Shown: positions 7,917 through 18,600 of the stretch, in pieces
How positions within the stretch are numbered: position 1 is the stretch's first letter
How the letters are laid out: each line of letters begins with the position of its first letter
Source of the DNA: Mangrovactinospora gilvigrisea
GTDB taxonomy: Bacteria; Actinomycetota; Actinomycetes; Streptomycetales; Streptomycetaceae
Assembly: GCF_001879105.1 (NCBI RefSeq)
Contig: NZ_MLCF01000002.1
Location: forward strand, 1-64,000
Direction: 5' to 3'
DNA length: 64,000 bases
The notes under the pieces: generated by a model
What the model was told of the DNA's origin: nothing
What the model saw: only the letters and a program-made list of their open reading frames with translations
The model's database searches: none
Position numbers and translations under genes: made by a program

Positions 7917-9776
7917 TCACGACAGGGCACCCGTGATCCGCTGGGCGGTGCGGACGACGTCGGCCTCCTCGGGTGTCCCCAGCGCCCACGAGAGGTTGCG
8001 GCACGTCTGGTAGAGCCGGTAGGCGTCCCGCAGCGGCGCAGGCGCCAGGCGGTCCAGCTCGGCCCGGACGGACGGGAGTGCATGGCGGACCGAACGCCCC
8101 CACAGCTCCAGGTCCCACTCCAGCGTCACCAGGTCCAGGGCGGCGCCGCCGGCGGTGACGCCCTCCCAGTCGACGACACCCAGCAGCCGCCCGTCTTGGA
8201 CGAGGACGTTGCCGGGGCTGAAGTCGCCGTGGATCAGGTCGTCGAAGGCGCGCGGCTCGGCAGGCAGAGTCTCGAAGGCGGCGCGGGCGCGGGCAAGGAC
8301 GGACGCGGCATACCGGTGCCGCGTCAACACCGGCGGCTCCACCTTGCGGCCACCTGTGTGCAGGTCGTCGGCGAAGGAGCGGAGCCAGCCGGTGGCGCGC
8401 TCGGTGGCCGCGCCGCGGCCTGCGCGGGAGAGGTCGAGCATGGTGTGCAGCGCGGCTTCGGTGATCTGCGACGGATGCTCCCCGTCGAGGAACTCCTCGC
8501 GGGCCAGGACGAGTCCGCCAAACTCCTCCACGGCCAGGATCCGCGGAAGGGGCCAGCCCAGTTCGCGCAGCCGCCGCGCGCGATCCGCGGCGCCCTGCAG
8601 CTCGGCGAGCGACCGCTGCTGGACGGGGTACCACTTCAGGACGCTGAAGGCCCCCTCGCGGTCGCGCAGTCGCAGCACATTGGTGCCGCCCTGCTCGAAG
8701 GTGACGACCTCGACGATCTGCGGCGTGATTTCGTCGAGGTAGCGCTGCACGACGGAGTGCGGGTGCGTCGGCCGGGCATCCGTACAGGCCTGGGCCGCGA
8801 CGGGGGTGCGGGGCGCGGCCGGCGAGGGGCGGCCGTCCTGATCGCGTCGGACAAACGGCGGCTCGATCCGATCCTCAGTCAGGGCACGGTAGGCGGTGGG
8901 GCGTCGGAAGGCGTTGCCCCAGGTCTCGCGGCGGCGGTAGTCGCGCAGCGCGGCCAGGTCCAGCTCCGCCACGACGATGCCCGGCTGCTCCCCGGCCTCG
9001 ACCAGGCGCATGTCGCGGGAGCCGGCGTCGCCGAAGGCCATGCCGTCGAAGACGACCGAATGCCCGAAGCCGGGACCGGGGTAGTTGGCCATCGCCACGG
9101 CCGTCATGTTCTCGAACGCCCGGGCGCGCAGCTGGGCGAGCCGGTTGATCTCCATGTCGCAGGCGTTCGGCACCAGGATCAGCTCGGCGCCGCCGAGCAT
9201 CAGCGCCCGGGCGCTTTCGGGGAACTCGCGGTCGTAGCAGATCATCGCCCCCACCCGGACCTCGCCCACGGCTGTGTCGAGCGTGGCCGTCCCGAACTCC
9301 TCGCCGGGCGTCAGCAGCGCCTCAGGCAGGCCGAAGGCGCAGGTGTGGACCTTGGCCTGATGGAGCACGATCCGGCCGCGGCGATCGATCAGCGCGAGCG
9401 TGTTGCGCGGCGGGCCGTCCCAGGCCTCCAGGTAGGTCAGGGCGATCGCCATCTCCAGCTGTTCGGCCAGCGCGCAGAAGTGCTGGACGAACGGCGAGTC
9501 CTGGCCGACCGGCTGACCGCGCCAGACCTGTTCGGGCCCGGGCACCGGCGGCAGCCGGTCGACGCCCTCCCACCGCTGCGGGTGGCGGAACAGATCCTCG
9601 TGCAGGCCGTCGGGAACGGCGGACGCGTAGCCGTTGCTCCACAGCTCGGGGAAGAGCGCGAGGTCGGCGCCGAGCGCGCGGGCCCGGCGGCAGGCATCCT
9701 CGCCGGCGGCGAGGTTGGCCTCCAGATCGGCCTGTGCCGGGGCCAGTTGCAACAGGGCCAGGGACAGCGGGCGCAC
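7917..9776 (-). CDS. Nitrilase-superfamily amidohydrolase fused to APH-fold kinase
   Basis: 619-aa two-domain protein. Residues 1 to ~285 are a carbon-nitrogen hydrolase with the Glu-Lys-Cys triad visible: E44 (LALFPEL), K142 (LHQAKVH) and C180 (GAMICYDREFPES). Residues ~335-615 are a full phosphotransferase lobe pair: LKWYP, LIHGDFSPGNVLV (HxDxxxxN) and GVVDWEGVT. The frame is continuous with no sign of assembly fusion. Joining an amidase and a kinase suggests successive steps on one metabolite, for example releasing an amine or acid and phosphorylating it; this is inference. GTG 9776 has GAAGGAG 6 bases upstream and gives a natural nitrilase N-terminus; an upstream GTG (9791) overlaps that site. 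It is the first gene of the minus-strand APH/hydrolase run. Confidence 0.8.
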   Translation of the reverse strand: MRPLSLALLQLAPAQADLEANLAAGEDACRRARALGADLALFPELWSNGYASAVPDGLHEDLFRHPQRWEGVDRLPPVPGPEQVWRGQPVGQDSPFVQHFCALAEQLEMAIALTYLEAWDGPPRNTLALIDRRGRIVLHQAKVHTCAFGLPEALLTPGEEFGTATLDTAVGEVRVGAMICYDREFPESARALMLGGAELILVPNACDMEINRLAQLRARAFENMTAVAMANYPGPGFGHSVVFDGMAFGDAGSRDMRLVEAGEQPGIVVAELDLAALRDYRRRETWGNAFRRPTAYRALTEDRIEPPFVRRDQDGRPSPAAPRTPVAAQACTDARPTHPHSVVQRYLDEITPQIVEVVTFEQGGTNVLRLRDREGAFSVLKWYPVQQRSLAELQGAADRARRLRELGWPLPRILAVEEFGGLVLAREEFLDGEHPSQITEAALHTMLDLSRAGRGAATERATGWLRSFADDLHTGGRKVEPPVLTRHRYAASVLARARAAFETLPAEPRAFDDLIHGDFSPGNVLVQDGRLLGVVDWEGVTAGGAALDLVTLEWDLELWGRSVRHALPSVRAELDRLAPAPLRDAYRLYQTCRNLSWALGTPEEADVVRTAQRITGALS

Positions 9777-10062
9777 GAAAAACTCCTTCACAAGGTGGCT
9801 TGCGCAGAACGGGATCGCGTCAGCTCAGCCGGTGAAGGAGGTCCGCGGGGCCAAAGGGAAGGGCGTCAAAGCATGCGATCACGCTACCCGCAACCACGCC
9901 GCCCGCACCAGGGCCTTGAGCGAGCCCAGGTAGTCGCCGACAGGGGTTATCCGCAGCATGCGCGGCGGCCTGCTCTGGCAGCGTCCGCATGTCGGCATCC
10001 CGCCCGCGCGACTATGCCGTGGTATCGGGTGGGTCGCCTCGGATCTTGGCTAGGTTGATCCG

Positions 10063-10677
10063 ATGACCGAGACCCTGCCGCCCGGCCACATCCCCATGGG
10101 GGACGACGACGAGATCGACGCCCGCCGCGAGGCCGCGGACGCCGACGTGCGCTTGACCCGCTCGGCGCGCCGTTCCCCGGCGTTCCCGGACGCGCGGCGG
10201 ATCACCGTGGCAAGCAGGCGAAGGCGCCGCCCAGTTGTCGCCATCGCGGTGGGCCTTCTCCTCACGGCGACCGCGTGCGCCAACCACGGCGTCGACGCAA
10301 CCCTCGCCGTGCCCGGGTTGGTCGGCACCTGGACCGACTCCGACGGCGGACGCATCGTGTTCCGCAAGGACCGCACCTTCACCGCCGGCAACCTCAAACT
10401 GGCGCAACGGTCCCCGGGGATGGAGACCTGCACGAACCAGGAGCAGGACGGACAGTGGCAGTTCTTCCTGGAGAGCGCCGACGGAGAGTACGCATATGGC
10501 GATCCGTCCGCCGCCGAGGGAATCTCCGTGGGGATCACCTTTGGCGACGCACGTTCAGTGGGCGCATGCTCGATCAACCTCGACGTACGCAAACGCGACG
10601 GTCGAACCGAACTGTGCAGCTCGGCCTTCGGTGACACCTGCTCGCTGAACCAGTACTTCAACAAGAGCGGACCGTGA
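10063..10677 (+). CDS. Putative secreted lipoprotein, small cysteine-rich domain
   Basis: Hydrophobic segment VVAIAVGLLLTATAC ends in a lipobox-like TATAC, preceded by RRRRR. This is a lipoprotein signal peptide if translation starts at GTG 10207; from ATG 10063 a 48-residue acidic tail would precede it, making a type II membrane anchor. The mature part opens with GLVGTWTDSDGGRIVFRKD, a beta-strand pattern common in small Streptomyces lipoproteins, and has further cysteines (ETCTNQ, VGACS, LCSS, DTCS) that could form disulfides outside the cell. No enzymatic motif is recognised. It is transcribed divergently from the nitrilase-APH fusion, with a 286-base gap. The start choice is unresolved. 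Confidence 0.65.
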   Translation: MTETLPPGHIPMGDDDEIDARREAADADVRLTRSARRSPAFPDARRITVASRRRRRPVVAIAVGLLLTATACANHGVDATLAVPGLVGTWTDSDGGRIVFRKDRTFTAGNLKLAQRSPGMETCTNQEQDGQWQFFLESADGEYAYGDPSAAEGISVGITFGDARSVGACSINLDVRKRDGRTELCSSAFGDTCSLNQYFNKSGP

Positions 10678-10785
10678 CGCGGCCGATCCCGGGCGCCCCC
10701 CACAGGGCAGACGCCGCCGCTCCGGCCGCCGCCCGGCATACACACTCACCTATCCCGCGAGTGGCGACGTTGCTAGCGTGCCGCG

Positions 10786-11697
10786 GTGATGGCAGACGAG
10801 GCGCAGCGGCTGCCTGCAGGCCTCCGCCCGGCTGTCCTCGAGCGGCTGCCCGCCGCCGACCTCGCGCAGGCGTGTCTGATCGGCGAGGGGATCGCCACCC
10901 GGGCCTACCAGATCAACGACCCCTCCGGACCGTGGGTCGCGCGCGTCGCCCGCGACTTCCCCCACCCCTGGCGGCGGCGCGGCGGGCGCTCCTGGGAGGT
11001 GCCGCTCCTGCACGCGCTGGCCGCCCGCGGACTGCCGGTGCCGCGCGATCCGTTCGCCATCGCCGGCGCCGGCGGACTGCCGGTCGCGATCGTGGAGCGC
11101 CGGGTGGCCGGCCGGCCGCCGGCATCACCTCCACACGGCGAGCAGCACAACCGGCTGGCCCGGCAGCTCGCCGAGTTCCTCACCGGCCTCCACCATCTCC
11201 CGGTCCGCGACGCCCGATCCCATGCAATGACCAGTGCACCGGTCGCGGCGGACGCCCGGCAGCACCTCGCGACCGTCTGGGACCTGCTCACCGAACCGGC
11301 GCGCGGCTGGCTCGATGAGGAGATCAGCAGCCTCGAAGGCCAGGAGGTGCCGCAGGCGGTCGTCCATCGCGACGTCAGGGCCGAGCACCTGTACCTCGAC
11401 GCCCGCGGCGATCTGGTCGGTGTGATCGACTTCGGGGACGCCACCCTTGATGACCCCGCCCTGGACTTCGCCAAGATCGCCGGGGACTTCGGGCAGTCCT
11501 TCCTCGACCTCCTCCTGAGCCACTACCGCGGGCCCGCCGGCCCGGGTGTGCGCGCCCGGGCACGGCGGTATCGCCGCCTCGAGCTGCTGTGGGAAGCAGC
11601 CGACGACGCCTGGGGCGAGGGTCCGACGGTTATCCGCCGCCTTGAGTCCCTCGCCGCGGCAGCAGCACCAACCGGGGATGCCGGCGACGCGGTGTAG
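10786..11697 (+). CDS. APH(2'')-like phosphotransferase
   Basis: 303-aa APH-fold kinase. The catalytic loop is VVHRDVRAEHLYL, an HxDxxxxH form in which histidine replaces the usual asparagine, followed by GVIDFGDATLDDPALDFA with an intact DFG. The HxDxxxxH plus IDFGD combination is characteristic of APH(2'')-type aminoglycoside kinases and relatives. N-lobe: LIGEGIATRAYQI and PWVARVARD. Aminoglycoside or another hydroxylated metabolite as substrate is plausible but unproven. Starts are GTG 10786 or ATG 10789; neither has a strong ribosome binding site. It lies alone between the lipoprotein gene and a helicase stub. Confidence 0.75.
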   Translation: MMADEAQRLPAGLRPAVLERLPAADLAQACLIGEGIATRAYQINDPSGPWVARVARDFPHPWRRRGGRSWEVPLLHALAARGLPVPRDPFAIAGAGGLPVAIVERRVAGRPPASPPHGEQHNRLARQLAEFLTGLHHLPVRDARSHAMTSAPVAADARQHLATVWDLLTEPARGWLDEEISSLEGQEVPQAVVHRDVRAEHLYLDARGDLVGVIDFGDATLDDPALDFAKIAGDFGQSFLDLLLSHYRGPAGPGVRARARRYRRLELLWEAADDAWGEGPTVIRRLESLAAAAAPTGDAGDAV

Positions 11698-11814
11698 ACG
11701 CCGCCCTCAGATGACGGGGCATCTCCGGGTCAGCCCCCTGGCCCGCAGCCCGGGTCGCGATAATGGAGCTTCCGCCCGCATTCCGTCGACGCCCAGCACC
11801 ACCGGGAGCACCAC

Positions 11815-12060
11815 ATGAGCGGCCCGCGCCTTCGTCTGCATCCGCATCAGCCGGCCGCTGTCGATGCGATCGTGCGCGGCCTGGAACTCCCCGCCGACGG
11901 CCGAGTGCCGGAGGAGGGCGTGCGGGGGCAGTTGGTCTCGGCCACCGGCACCGGCAAGACCATCACCGCAGCGGTCGCCGCCCACCGCCTGGTCCCCCGC
12001 GGCATGGTCGCCATCATCGTCCCCACCCTGGACCTGATCGCCCAAACCGTCACGCAGTAG
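11815..12060 (+). pseudogene. N-terminal stub of HA-domain helicase
   Basis: 81 codons nearly identical to residues 1-81 of the complete helicase at 38632: LHPHQPAAVDAIVRGLEL, Walker A SATGTGKT, and IIVPTLDLIAQTVTQ. It ends at a TAG exactly where homology stops (12057). The upstream leader (CAGCACCACCGGGAG then ATG) is also conserved with the intact copy, so the promoter and ribosome binding site region came with it. The rest of the gene is absent and is followed directly by the immunity/Rhs locus. It might still make a short Walker A peptide, but it is best read as a truncated gene. Confidence 0.85.
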
Positions 12061-12075
12061 CGCACCAAGAATTAA

Positions 12076-12648
12076 CTAACGACGTATATTCGCGCGCAGT
12101 TTGGCATACGGAAGGATAGCGTCTCCGAACACGCGCGAGTCTACCCTCAAAGCATTCCACGGATAGACCGAATTTGGAATGCGTACGGGGAAGCACATAA
12201 GGTCGCGATCTTCCATGAATGCGAGAACGTAGCACTTGACTCTCCGCCCCGCGCCAGCCTCGCTTTCGGCGGTAGCGATGAACAAACCATTTGCTTCGGC
12301 AGCTTTCTGCAAAATATCGACGATGTTCCCATGTTTCGGGAAATGCTTGACTAGATACCTCTGAGCGTAGGACCACGGCACCTTTCGCACGTCGGACGAA
12401 TATCGACGCAATTTCTCGACGTCGGGCATGCGCGGACGCCTGACTGCTATTCGAACGCCTACGGCAGTCGCGGTCGCCAGGCCGGCCGCCAGAGCCCGAT
12501 CGCCCGCCATGTAAGCACCTGCAATCGCGGACGCGGACGTCGCGATGACGGCCGCGAACTGCCATCGGACCTTCAAAAGAATCCTCTCAACCAGGTGCTT
12601 GTAGCGGCGCAGTGTCGCGCCCGAGTCGTTCACCCGCGAAGCCGACAT
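12076..12648 (-). CDS. Candidate immunity/membrane protein behind Rhs toxin
   Basis: 190-aa protein of no recognised family, starting at ATG 12648 directly after the TAA of the Rhs gene (TAA then ATG, no spacer). A hydrophobic stretch around residues 30-65 (FAAVIATSASAIAGAYM then LAAGLATATAVGVRIAV) predicts one hairpin or two membrane helices, followed by a soluble basic domain. Base composition is clearly lower in GC than its neighbours, as is the 3' end of the Rhs gene. Position, coupling and composition fit a cognate immunity gene exchanged with the Rhs C-terminal tip. Alternatively it is a displaced toxin tip. The immunity role is inferred from position only. Confidence 0.6.
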   Translation of the reverse strand: MSASRVNDSGATLRRYKHLVERILLKVRWQFAAVIATSASAIAGAYMAGDRALAAGLATATAVGVRIAVRRPRMPDVEKLRRYSSDVRKVPWSYAQRYLVKHFPKHGNIVDILQKAAEANGLFIATAESEAGAGRRVKCYVLAFMEDRDLMCFPVRIPNSVYPWNALRVDSRVFGDAILPYAKLRANIRR

Positions 12649-15600
12649 TTATTTCTCAATAGCCCTCCCCAAGGCATTCAGGGTATCATCTAGACCCACC
12701 TCGACAGGCTTTCTGAAGATCGGAATGTTCGCAGCCCTTCCTACTCCGACAGTCGCACCGCCGATGATTCCACCACCCACTCCGTTGAGCGTAAAAGAGC
12801 TCCAACTCCACCGACTCTTCGTAAGCAGAGTGGAGGCCGTATAGGTGGCGAGCGCCCCCGCGACACCCAAGGCTACTCCGCATACGATGCTTGCCGCACA
12901 CACCCCCGAGGCTATAACGAATACACCTCCTGCGGCTATTGAAGCGATTTCTCGCCAGTGGTTAGAAAATTCTTTGCTGACCGAATGAACTATCGACGAG
13001 AAAAAGGAGCGGTGAGGCTTCGGTGAGGGGCGGTTATAGGAAGCAGCAGAATACCGTATGTGAACCGTGTGACTGGGACGGTGGTAGAGCCAGTTGTAGA
13101 ACGCGCGAGTCTGTGTGCGGTAGTAGGACGAGCGGAGGTAGCTGTTGTAGGAGCGGCGTTCCTGCTGCTCATACACCCGGCCCTTGTGGGTGACGCGGCC
13201 GTGGCCGTCGGTGTAGCCGCGGACGTGATCGGAGTCCTCGCAGGCGTGGGCGTTGCCGCAGGCATGGCCTCCGAAGGGGTCGGCGTAGCTGTCTCCTGTG
13301 GGGTCGGATTGGTTGATGGGGTCGTTGCCGGCGTAGTCGTAGCCGGCGAGTTGGTTGGGGTCGTTGGCCTCCAGGACGGGGTCGGCGGACAGGAAGCGTC
13401 CGGTGTCCGGATCGTATTCGCGGTCGCCGAGGTTCTCCAGGCCCGTGGTGGCGTCGGGGGTGCCGCCGACGTAGCCCTTGTCGCCGGGCCAGGTGGCGGA
13501 GGCGTCTTGGCCGCGGGTTTGGCCGAAGGGCGTGTACTGGCGGCGGGTGACCGCGAAGGTCTGGTAGTCGATCGCCAGGAGGTCGGTGTTCTGGTGGTCG
13601 GGGATCAGGTACTGGACGTCGCCGTTGCTGGAGCGTTCGGCGATGGGCTGGTCGTCGCCGGACAGGGTGTAGTAGCGGGTGCCGGTGACGGTCTGGTTGG
13701 TGAGGTCTTCGACGATCTGCTCATCGCCCACGAAGAGGGTGGCCTGGCCGGGGTCGGTGCGCAGGGCGAGGTTGCCGTCGGCGTCGTAGAGGTAGCTGGT
13801 GGTGCCGCCGGTTGCGCTGTCGGAGAGGGAGGCGAGTTGGCCTTGGCTGTCCCAGGTCAGATTCTGGGTGCCGCTGCTGGTGGTGATGCCGGTGGTGTTG
13901 CCGGAGGCGTCGTAGGCGTAGGAGGCGGTGTGGGCGGCGGCGTTGGCGCCGGTGGCGGTGGTCTTGGTGAGGGTGTGGGCCTGGTCGCCGGCGGTTCCTT
14001 GGGTGGGGTAGGTGTAGGTGATGTTGGTGTCGTTGCTGGTGTTGCCCGAGGTGTCGTGGTCGGTTTCGGTCTTGCGGTCTCCGGCGGCGTCGTAGGTGAA
14101 GGACTGCCAGTAGGGGTCGGGTCCGCCCACGGATGCGCTGCTGCCTGCGGTGGGGGTGGCGGCGCAGTTGTCGGTGGCGCTCCAGGCGCCTGACAGGTGG
14201 GTGGCGTAGTCGTAGGCGAAGCACTGGGTGTCGGTGGTGGTGTTGCCGTTTTGCTGGTCGGTGATGGAGGTGATCAGGCCGGCGCCCTGGGAGACGCTGC
14301 TGTTGCTGTAGGCGTAGTGGGTGTGGTCGACGACGGTACTGGCGTTGACGTCGGTGACCTGGGAGTCGGTCACGTCCTGGGTCTGGGGGTCGTAGGTGAG
14401 GTTGAGGTCGACCCATCGGGCGCCGCCGCCGAGGGTGTACTGCAGGGGGTGGCCGTAGTCGTCGTAGCCGACGGCGGTCAGGTAGGACCAGCCGCCGGAG
14501 GCGCCGCCGCTGGTGGTGGAGACCGGGTCGCCGTAGGTGTCGTAGCCGTAGTCGATGTTCTCCGCGGGCAGGCCGGCGGCGGCGTAGTCGCCCAGGGTCC
14601 GCAGCTTGGCGGTGATGGTGTAGTCGTAGGAGGTGGTGTAGCCGCCGGACGGCTCCAGGGCGGCCTCGTTGGAGGGCAGGTTGGCGAGCGTCTCGCGGAC
14701 GGCTTCGGTCTTGCTGTAGCCGTTGTAGCCCAGGATCTGGCTGGTGACCGAGGGGCTGGTGGTGCCCTTCTGGTAGGAGGTGGAGGCGGTCGGGTAGCCC
14801 TTTTTGAGGGTGTCGTAGGTCCAGGCGCCGACTTGGTTGCCGGCCGAGGCGGTGGCGCCGCCGGTGGTGTCGTAGCTGGCGGTCTTGCGGCCGTCGGTGT
14901 CGTAGCTGTAGGTGATCTGCTTGCCGCGGGCGTCGGTTGCGGTGATCAGCTGCCCGGCGTTGTCGTAGCTGGAGGTGGTGGTGCCGGTGTCCGGGTCGTC
15001 GGCCTTGATCTGACGGCCCAGCAGGTCGTACGTCCAGGACCAGGTGTTGCCGGCGGCGTCGGTCTCGCCGGCCTTCTGGTCGGTGGGGGTGTAGGTGTAG
15101 GTGGTGGCCGAGTAGTCGGCGGGGGCGGCGGTGTCGGGGTCGGCCTTGGTGGGGTCGTGGTATTGCCACTGGGCGGTCTGGTTGCCGCGCACGTCGGTGA
15201 AGACGCTTTCGGCGGTGGCGCCCTTGGGCGGGACGGTGGTGGTGACGTTGCCGCCGTAGCTGCTGGTGGTGCGCCAGGTTTCGCTGCCCAGCTTGTAGGC
15301 GATCTCGGCGGTCTGGCGTCCGGCGCCGTCATAGAGGTAGCCGGTCTCGGAGGGGATGTCGCCGTCCTGGGCCTGGACCAGGGTGCCGTCGGGGGCGCCG
15401 GTGGTGTAGTACTGGTCGCTTTCCTTGGCCTTCAGCCCGTCGGTGTTGTAGACGGTGTCGGTGACATCGCGTCCGCCGTCCTCGGTGCCTTCCTGGCTCT
15501 CCCGCTCGCGCAGCAGCGCGTCGTAGAGGGTGGTGGTGGTGCGGTAGGAGCCGTCGTCGTTGAGGGTGCTGCTGGTGACGACGGAGGGGGCGGTGGCGGA

Positions 15601-18600
15601 GAGGGTGTAGCTGTAGGTGTCGGAGGCGGTGGTGATGCCGGGCAGGTAGACGGCGGTCAGCCGGCCGAGGGCGTCGTACTGCTGCTTGGTGATGTAGCCG
15701 GCCGGGTCGGTCTTTTGCCGCGGCTGGTCGGTGAGCGGGTCGTAGGTCGTGGTGGTGGTCAGCGACTTGGGGTCGGTGACGGCGATCGAGGTCGGTTCGG
15801 CGCCGGTGGCGGGGGTGTAGGCGGTCTTGGTGGTGCGGTTGTCGCCGTCGGTGGCCGTCAGCGGCCGGCCGTACTCGTCGACGGTGGTGGTGGAGGTGGT
15901 GGTGTAGGTGGGGGTGGAGCCGGAGTAGGACGAGGCGTCCTGGACCAGGGTGGCGTCGCCGGTGGTGGGGGCGGTGCCGAAGGTGGTGGCGCCGTCGTAG
16001 AAGGTGCGCTCGTCCTTGACCGCATCCCCGGGGTAGCTGGGTGTGGTGGAGCAGTTGACGGCCACCGTGGCGGTGTCGTCGACGGCGTCCATGATCCAGC
16101 TGCTGGTGTTGTCGGCGTAGCTGGTGGTGGTGCAGCGGTCGTCGTCGGCGGTGGTCACATCGCCCAGGTCGTTGGTCTGGGTGACCCGGCCGTAGGCGTC
16201 GTGGCCGTAGTCGGTCTCGGCCTCCTGCGTGGCTCCGGTCGACAGCGGGGTGTAGATGCGTTCCTTGGCCGTTCCGGTGTGGTAGGCGTGCTGGTCGGGC
16301 AGGCCGGAGACGGCGTGGGTGGCGGTTGCGGCCGAGCTCCAGGGGTCGGTGATGGTGTCGGTCACCGCGTTGCCGCTGCTGGCGCCGTTGTACTTGATCT
16401 CTTCGTAGGTCTGGCCGGCGTACTGGTCGGCGTCGGTGACGGCCGGGTCGCCGCGGGAGTCGGAGACGCTGGCGCTGCGGGTGCCGGAACTCGGGAGGGT
16501 GTCGCCGTCCATGCCGCGGAAGTAGGTGTAGTCGGTCTCGGTGACCGGGTCCGGGGCGGTGCCCTCGGTGACCTTCATCCCGCTGTAGCCGCGGTACTCG
16601 TTCCAGGTGCGCTGGCCCGCCGGGGTGAGCGGGTTGTCGTCGTAGTGCCAGGCGGGGTCGCCGATGGGGGTGTAGTGGGTGGTGATGGTGTCGTTGACGC
16701 CGCCGCCGGTGGGGTCCTGCTGGGTGACGCCGGTGACGATGTACTTGTTGAACCAGTCCTCGGTGGGTGCGGTCTGCCCGTCCGGGGTCCAGTAGGAGGG
16801 GTAGCACAGGGTGGTGTTCTTGCTGGCGTCGCTCGGCGTGCTGCTGGCGGTGCAGCCGGGTGCCGAGTAGGCGACGTCCACGATCGCGCCGGTCTCGGTG
16901 GTGATGGTCGTCAACCGGTGGCGGGTGATGGGCGGGTAGCCGTCGGTGGTGTCGACCCGGTTCGACATCGGCGTGCCGGTCAAGGTGATCGGCGGCATGG
17001 CGATTGAGGAGGAGGAGCCGCCGGCGGAGGTGTCCTGGCCGGTGCGGGTGATGGTCGACAGCCACAGCGCCGGGGTGGTGGCATCGCCGGTGGTCGGGAA
17101 GCTGTGGGTGAAGGCGAAGGCGTCGACGTCGGTCTCGGTGCTGCCGACCAGTGCCTGGGTCTGAATCCCGGTCAGCTCGTACTCGCTCCAGAAGGTGGGC
17201 GAGTTGATCGAGCAGGAGGCGCCGCTGGCGCAGTTGAGGTCGTAGGGGACGTCCGGCCAGTCCTTGGCTGTGGCGGTGGTGAGGGTGGAGGTGTCGCAGC
17301 CGGTGCTGGAGGTGTCGCAGCGGCCGTTGTAGGTGAAGGAGACCTGGGCTGCGGGCGAGGTGGAGTAGACCGAGCCGTCCCGCTGCCCGTACATGATCTT
17401 CTTCAGGTAGCCGCCGCGGGTGTAGCTGGTGTCGGCGGTGGAGCCGAGGTCGCGGGCGTAGTAGTTGGTCTCGGTGCCGTAGAAGTAGGAGATCGTGTCC
17501 TTGTGGGTGTCCACGACGTAGTCGAGGTTCCACCGGTAGGCCTGCTGGCACCAGGAGTCGGCGAAGGTGGCGTTGTAGCAGGGCTGGCTGGAGTCGGTGG
17601 CGTAGACCGGCTCGGTCCACACCGAGTTCGTGGCGTCGTCGCCGGAGGCGTAGCCGGGCAGCTGGTTCTGGCCGAAGTAGTACTGGGTGCCGTTGTCGGT
17701 GGTCACGACCCAGTACTCGCCGCTGTGCGCGCCGTTGGGGGCGCCGGTCTTGTAGTCGATCCGCTCGTTCTCGTCGTCCACGGCGTGCCAGGTGCCGGTG
17801 GAATCGTCCTTGACCAGGGTGCTGGAGTGGTCGCCGAGGTAGAGGGTGACCTGGTTGTTGTCCGACCAGCAGTTGTCGTAGGTCTTGGTGGTGCCTGCGG
17901 CGTTTTGGTGGCAGGAGGAGTAGGAGCGTTCGACGAAGCCGGGGGTGTAGGAGAAGCCGTCGCCGATCGCCGAGGCCTGGTTGTTGGTGGAGGAGGTCAG
18001 GCCGTCCTGGGCCTGGGAGTTGTAGTCCAGGTCGATCTTCGGGGCCAGCCCGCCGGGGACGGTCGGGGTGTCGATCGGGTAGTTCCAGGTGAAGGCGTCG
18101 GCGGAGCCGCCGGCCTGCCAGGATTCGGAGGGCTTGAGGGAGGTGGCGGTGTAGTCGCCGCCCCCGCCGCCGGCCGAGGAGGTCGCCGCGAGCACCAGCG
18201 TGGAGTCGGCCGCAAGGCCCAGGGCGCTGCGGGGCGCCGATCCGGTCAGGGCGGGCGCCGGCTGACCGGTCGCCGTCCCCTGCAGGGTCGTAGTGGTGCT
18301 GAGGGCGTGGGCGGCGGCGTCCAGGTGGGTGGCGAGCGGGGTCTGGCGGCGGCAGGCGGCCTGGTGAGGGGTGGTCAGGGCGCAGGCGGGGAGGGCGACC
18401 AGGTGGAGGCGGGTGGCCCAGTCGCCTCCGTAGGCGTCGGCGAAGGGGGTGTAGTCCAGCTTCACCCCGAGCCGGCTGCTGCTGGTGGCGGCCGAGGGGG
18501 TGAGGGAGATCAGGACGCCGTTGACGCCTGCGGCCTTCGCGGCCGAGCGGGAGCCGACCGCAACCCGCGCCGACCGCACGCCGGCGCTGCCCCTGGCGGG

